Source: Bradyrhizobium canariense
Lineage (GTDB): Bacteria > Pseudomonadota > Alphaproteobacteria > Rhizobiales > Xanthobacteraceae
Assembly: GCF_900105125.1 (NCBI RefSeq)
Contig: NZ_LT629750.1
Coordinates: forward strand, 248,001-312,000
Direction: 5' to 3'
Length of the DNA stretch: 64,000 nt
Shown: piece after piece, positions 61,338 to 64,000 of the stretch
Position numbering within the stretch: the first letter of the stretch is position 1
Layout of the letters: each line of letters starts with the position of its first letter
The notes under the pieces: model-generated
Seen by the model: only the letters and a program-made list of their open reading frames with translations
What the model was told of the DNA's origin: nothing
Database searches by the model: none
Program-made: the position numbers and the translations under genes

Positions 61338-61339
61338 GG

Positions 61340-61645
61340 ATGAACATGTCAGGCGAAAGCCTTCTCGTCATATTGGTTGTCGGCATCGCCGCCGGTTGGC
61401 TTGCGGGCCAGATCGTTCAGGGTACAGGCCTGGGCCTCCTCGGCGATCTCGTCGTGGGAGTCGCGGGCGCCTTCATTGCGAGCTGGATACTTCCGCAGCT
61501 CGGAATCTATCTCGGTTCGGGCATTGTCTCGGCGATCATTAATGCCGCGATCGGGGCGATAGTGCTTCTTCTGATCATCAGGCTGGTCCGCGGAAGAAGC
61601 CGATGGGGAGGGCGCTGGAGCGGAGGATGGCGGAACCGCTGGTAG
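61340..61645 (+). CDS. GlsB/YeaQ/YmgE-family membrane protein
   Basis: The product (101 residues from ATG 61340, or 99 from 61346) has three Gly-rich membrane segments with the family motifs GIAAGWLAGQIVQGTGLGLL, GDLVVGVAGAFIASWIL and IVSAIINAAIGAIVLLLIIR. It ends in an Arg/Trp/Gly tail. These transglycosylase-associated-type proteins are induced by stress in several bacteria; mechanism is unknown. Confidence 0.88.
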   Translation: MNMSGESLLVILVVGIAAGWLAGQIVQGTGLGLLGDLVVGVAGAFIASWILPQLGIYLGSGIVSAIINAAIGAIVLLLIIRLVRGRSRWGGRWSGGWRNRW

Positions 61646-61675
61646 ACGCAGTTCTTGAAACCTGGAGCGAGTATC

Positions 61676-61918
61676 GTGACGATCACGGAAATACGCGTGC
61701 CGGCGACCATAAAATTCGATGCTCAAGCGTCGATCGGACGTTGGTTCAAGCGTACCGGCGATGCCGTGAGTCTTAACGAGCCTGTTGTTGAAATCGAAAT
61801 CGGCAATACGACGCACGAAGTATGTTCACCCATAACCGGCATCCTGTCAGAAATCCTGGTCAGGGATGGGCAAGGCGTCGGGCCTGACATCTTGCTTGGA
61901 ACGGTTACGACATACTGA
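61676..61918 (+). CDS. Stand-alone E2-type lipoyl domain lacking the lipoyl lysine
   Basis: From GTG 61676 (GGAG 8 bp upstream) the product has 80 residues. It follows the N-terminal lipoyl domain of 2-oxoglutarate dehydrogenase E2: TEIRVPATIKFDAQASIGRW, then FKRTGDAVSLNEPVVEIEIG and SPITGILSEILVRDGQGV. Where E2 has the ETDKV turn with the modified lysine, this protein has EIGNTTHEV, with no lysine. No catalytic E2 domain follows. It cannot carry lipoate in the usual way; a structural or sensory role, or decay, are the options. Confidence 0.75.
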   Translation: MTITEIRVPATIKFDAQASIGRWFKRTGDAVSLNEPVVEIEIGNTTHEVCSPITGILSEILVRDGQGVGPDILLGTVTTY

Positions 61919-62104
61919 TCGCCATGCTGGGCGCAGGATTGCATTATCGGTCGCGATCTCCAGGCGCAATCCAGATTCCAAGTTGTGAGAAATTCGCGCC
62001 AGCAGGCTCGCTATTCGATCCCTTGATCTCTATATTCTCGTTGATGCCGATCAACCATCGAGATTGGTCGGATTGCGCGGAGACTTCCCACGAAAGGGCT
62101 CTGC

Positions 62105-62596
62105 ATGTTCAAATCAAAGCATTATCGTGCAAAAGCGACCGAGTACGGCGAACTGGTCAGGACTTCGACCAGCCCCGAGGAAAGCCGCGAATTTCAGGAA
62201 TTGAAGGATCGCTTCGCCTGGCTGTCGGATAGCGAGCAGGGGCTCGCGAACGATTATAACGATGCGGTGCACGTCACGGAGCAAGACCAATCCCGTGACG
62301 CAGCCCTTGCTGCCGAGGAAGAGCACGTTCTGCGATGCCTTGGGGCGGCGGTCATCATGCAATGGAACAGCTTGCCGACGACGCTGCAACGGGAGGTCTT
62401 CGACACCGCCGAATCCGTGGGAAAATTGTTGGATACGGTGGCGCTTCGGGGACAGATTGCCCGCTTTCTGCACAAGCACAAGGATGATGCCGCTCGCAGC
62501 GAACTGACTCCAATCGACGGTACGCGCAGCGACGCTGCGGCTTTGTGCCGGTGGGACAATGAGGGAGGCGCGGTCCGCGACACACTACCGATGTGA
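62105..62596 (+). CDS. Hypothetical soluble protein
   Basis: The 163-residue, mostly helical and acidic product begins MFKSKHYRAKATEYGELVRT, with STSPEESREFQELKDRFAWL in the first helix pair. The EYxELVRTxxxPxExREFQxLExxFxxLADNEQ pattern is known to me from short hypothetical proteins of rhizobia. The first third could be such a domain, with an unrelated C-terminal half. No function is known. Confidence 0.7.
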   Translation: MFKSKHYRAKATEYGELVRTSTSPEESREFQELKDRFAWLSDSEQGLANDYNDAVHVTEQDQSRDAALAAEEEHVLRCLGAAVIMQWNSLPTTLQREVFDTAESVGKLLDTVALRGQIARFLHKHKDDAARSELTPIDGTRSDAAALCRWDNEGGAVRDTLPM

Positions 62597-62768
62597 ACAA
62601 GCATCGACCGCTGCGGACGAAGACAGAATCTCTCCGCGATCAATATGCCGCGCTTGGCAAGCTGAACCTTGCAGCGATTCAATGCGGGCAGGCTGATGCC
62701 CGGGATCGTGATCAGCGCAGGTGAAGAACCCGGTCGGTGCCAGTTTGCTGCAACTGGAGTGACGAAAG

Positions 62769-63983
62769 ATGAGTTCACCGGTCCCTGATTTCATCGCAAC
62801 CGAAGCGCGCTTTGGAGCCCAGAACTACGCGCCGCTCGGTGTCGTTCTGTCCCGTGGCGAAGGCGTCTTTGTGTGGGATACGCAAGGCAACCGCTATCTC
62901 GACTGCCTCTCCGCCTATTCGGCGGTTAATCAGGGCCACTGCCATCCGAAGATCCTGGCCGCCATGGTGGAGCAGGCGGGCAAGCTGACATTGACTTCGC
63001 GGGCCTTCCACAACGACCAACTGGCGCCGTTCTACGAGCAGATCGCGGAGCTCACCGGTTCGCACAAGGTGCTGCCGATGAACAGCGGCGCCGAGGCGGT
63101 GGAAAGCGCGATCAAGTCCGTGCGTAAATGGGGTTACGAGGTGAAGGGGGTGCCGGACGGGCAAGCCGAGATCATCGTCTGCGCCGACAACTTCCATGGA
63201 CGTACCCTCGGTATCGTCGGCTTCAGCACCGATCCGGCGTCACGCGACCATTTCGGGCCGTTCGCGCCGGGCTTTCGGATCATCCCCTTCGGCGACGCCA
63301 AGGCGTTGGAGGAGGCAATCACGCCGAATACGGTCGCCTTCCTGGTCGAGCCGATCCAGGGCGAGGCTGGTGTGATCATCCCGCCATCAGGCTATTTCGC
63401 CAAAGTGCGCGAACTCTGCACCGCGCATGACGTGATGTTGATCCTCGACGAGATCCAGACCGGGCTCGGCCGCACCGGCAAACTGCTCGCCGAGCAGCAC
63501 GAAGGAATTGAAGCCGACGTGACGCTGCTCGGCAAAGCGTTGTCCGGCGGCTTCTATCCGGTATCGGCCGTGCTTTCGAACAATGCGGTGCTCGGTACCC
63601 TGAAACCCGGCCAGCACGGTTCGACCTTCGGCGGCAACCCGCTCGCTTGCGCAGTGGCACGCGCAGCCCTGCGCGTGCTTGTCGAGGAGGGGATGATCGA
63701 GAATGCAGCCGTGCAGGGCGCGCGCTTCCTCGACGGCCTGAGGAGCATCCGCGCCAATACGATCCGCGAGGTGCGCGGACGCGGGCTGATGCTGGCGGTC
63801 GAGCTTCACCCGGAAGCGGGCGAGGCACGTCGTTACTGTGAGGCACTCCAGGGCATGGGCATCCTTGCCAAGGATACCCATGAACACACGATCCGCATCG
63901 CCCCGCCGCTCGTGATCACAGGCGATCAGGTCGACTGGGCGCTGGAGCGGATCGACGCTACTTTGAAGCAGGATTTCTCGTGA
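62769..63983 (+). CDS. rocD: Ornithine aminotransferase
   Basis: The 404-residue class III PLP aminotransferase converts ornithine and 2-oxoglutarate to glutamate semialdehyde and glutamate. It has the motifs [39 protein letters not shown] and [15 protein letters not shown], and the Schiff-base lysine is Lys256 in [16 protein letters not shown]. Length and motif order match RocD. GAAAG lies about 7 bp upstream. No arginase or other rocD partner is seen before the window ends 17 bp later. Confidence 0.93.
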   Translation: MSSPVPDFIATEARFGAQNYAPLGVVLSRGEGVFVWDTQGNRYLDCLSAYSAVNQGHCHPKILAAMVEQAGKLTLTSRAFHNDQLAPFYEQIAELTGSHKVLPMNSGAEAVESAIKSVRKWGYEVKGVPDGQAEIIVCADNFHGRTLGIVGFSTDPASRDHFGPFAPGFRIIPFGDAKALEEAITPNTVAFLVEPIQGEAGVIIPPSGYFAKVRELCTAHDVMLILDEIQTGLGRTGKLLAEQHEGIEADVTLLGKALSGGFYPVSAVLSNNAVLGTLKPGQHGSTFGGNPLACAVARAALRVLVEEGMIENAAVQGARFLDGLRSIRANTIREVRGRGLMLAVELHPEAGEARRYCEALQGMGILAKDTHEHTIRIAPPLVITGDQVDWALERIDATLKQDFS

Positions 63984-64000
63984 GGGGCAGGCGCACGTTC

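Noticed and set aside
1..64000. tRNA or rRNA genes as integration targets or markers
   Set aside because: No cloverleaf ending in CCA-like 3' sequence with a T-loop GGTTCGAATCC pattern, and no rRNA stretch, was seen on reading both strands; small divergent RNAs could be missed by eye.

Overview
The window looks like a chromosomal segment of a Bradyrhizobium-type alphaproteobacterium (Nitrobacteraceae). Support comes from the high GC content with strong third-position bias, a Caulobacter/Bradyrhizobium-style flagellar cluster, a CckA kinase with CtrA-type TTAA-N7-TTAA boxes, numerous ABC transporters, a PQQ dehydrogenase, and several palindromic repeat families that I recall from Bradyrhizobium genomes. 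I saw no rRNA, tRNA or CRISPR array.

Positions 1-21.9 kb hold the flagellar and cell-cycle block. The 3' end of an unknown gene (3-173) is followed by a minus-strand operon flgF-flgG-flgA-flgH. Back to back with it is the plus-strand operon fliL-fliM-DUF6468-motE, then a 1261-residue periplasmic beta-domain/TPR protein with its own CtrA box. After a NYN-domain gene and two small unknown genes come the minus-strand pair fliO-fliP and the plus-strand operon flgB-flgC-fliE-fliQ-fliR-flhB, which also has a perfect CtrA box. The hybrid kinase CckA, whose output is CtrA phosphorylation, and a Tim44-domain protein close the block. The gene set gives rod, export gate, switch and stator-associated parts; hook, filament, L-ring partner FlgI and MotAB lie outside.

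Positions 22-26.9 kb are housekeeping: a glutathione transferase, a GFA-family protein, an isoprenylcysteine-methyltransferase-like membrane protein, two small genes and class I fumarase. Positions 26.9-32.5 kb form an accessory insert bracketed by 44-bp direct repeats (39/44 identical) of the fumarase 3' end. It carries a dispersed repeat element, an amber-interrupted reading frame, an HNH protein, two unrecognised genes with lower GC, a frameshifted serine-resolvase tail and three copies of one palindromic repeat.

Positions 32.5-41 kb contain a MaoC-like hydratase, a heme-oxygenase-like ABM protein, a divergent LysR/SDR pair, a DUF417 membrane protein, a phasin and a regulated set. That set is a TetR repressor, a divergent carotenoid oxygenase and a two-gene membrane operon (one IspZ/YciB-like), and both promoters carry the same pair of 19-bp palindromic operators about 54 bp apart. 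Positions 41-46 kb hold a bacterial SET-domain protein, an XRE regulator, a FrnE-type DsbA protein, a NIPSNAP protein and a CelD/BcsL-type acetyltransferase with a third CtrA box.

Positions 46-56 kb hold two complete minus-strand uptake operons: a dipeptide/oligopeptide ABC transporter (substrate-binding protein, two permeases, double ATPase) and a branched-chain amino acid-type transporter (livK, livH, a fused livM-livG, livF). Positions 56-64 kb contain a decayed ABC substrate-binding gene, a lipoprotein, a PQQ dehydrogenase with a C-terminal membrane anchor, a Crp/Fnr regulator, small rhizobial-type proteins, a GlsB-type membrane protein, a stand-alone E2-type lipoyl domain without its lysine, and ornithine aminotransferase.
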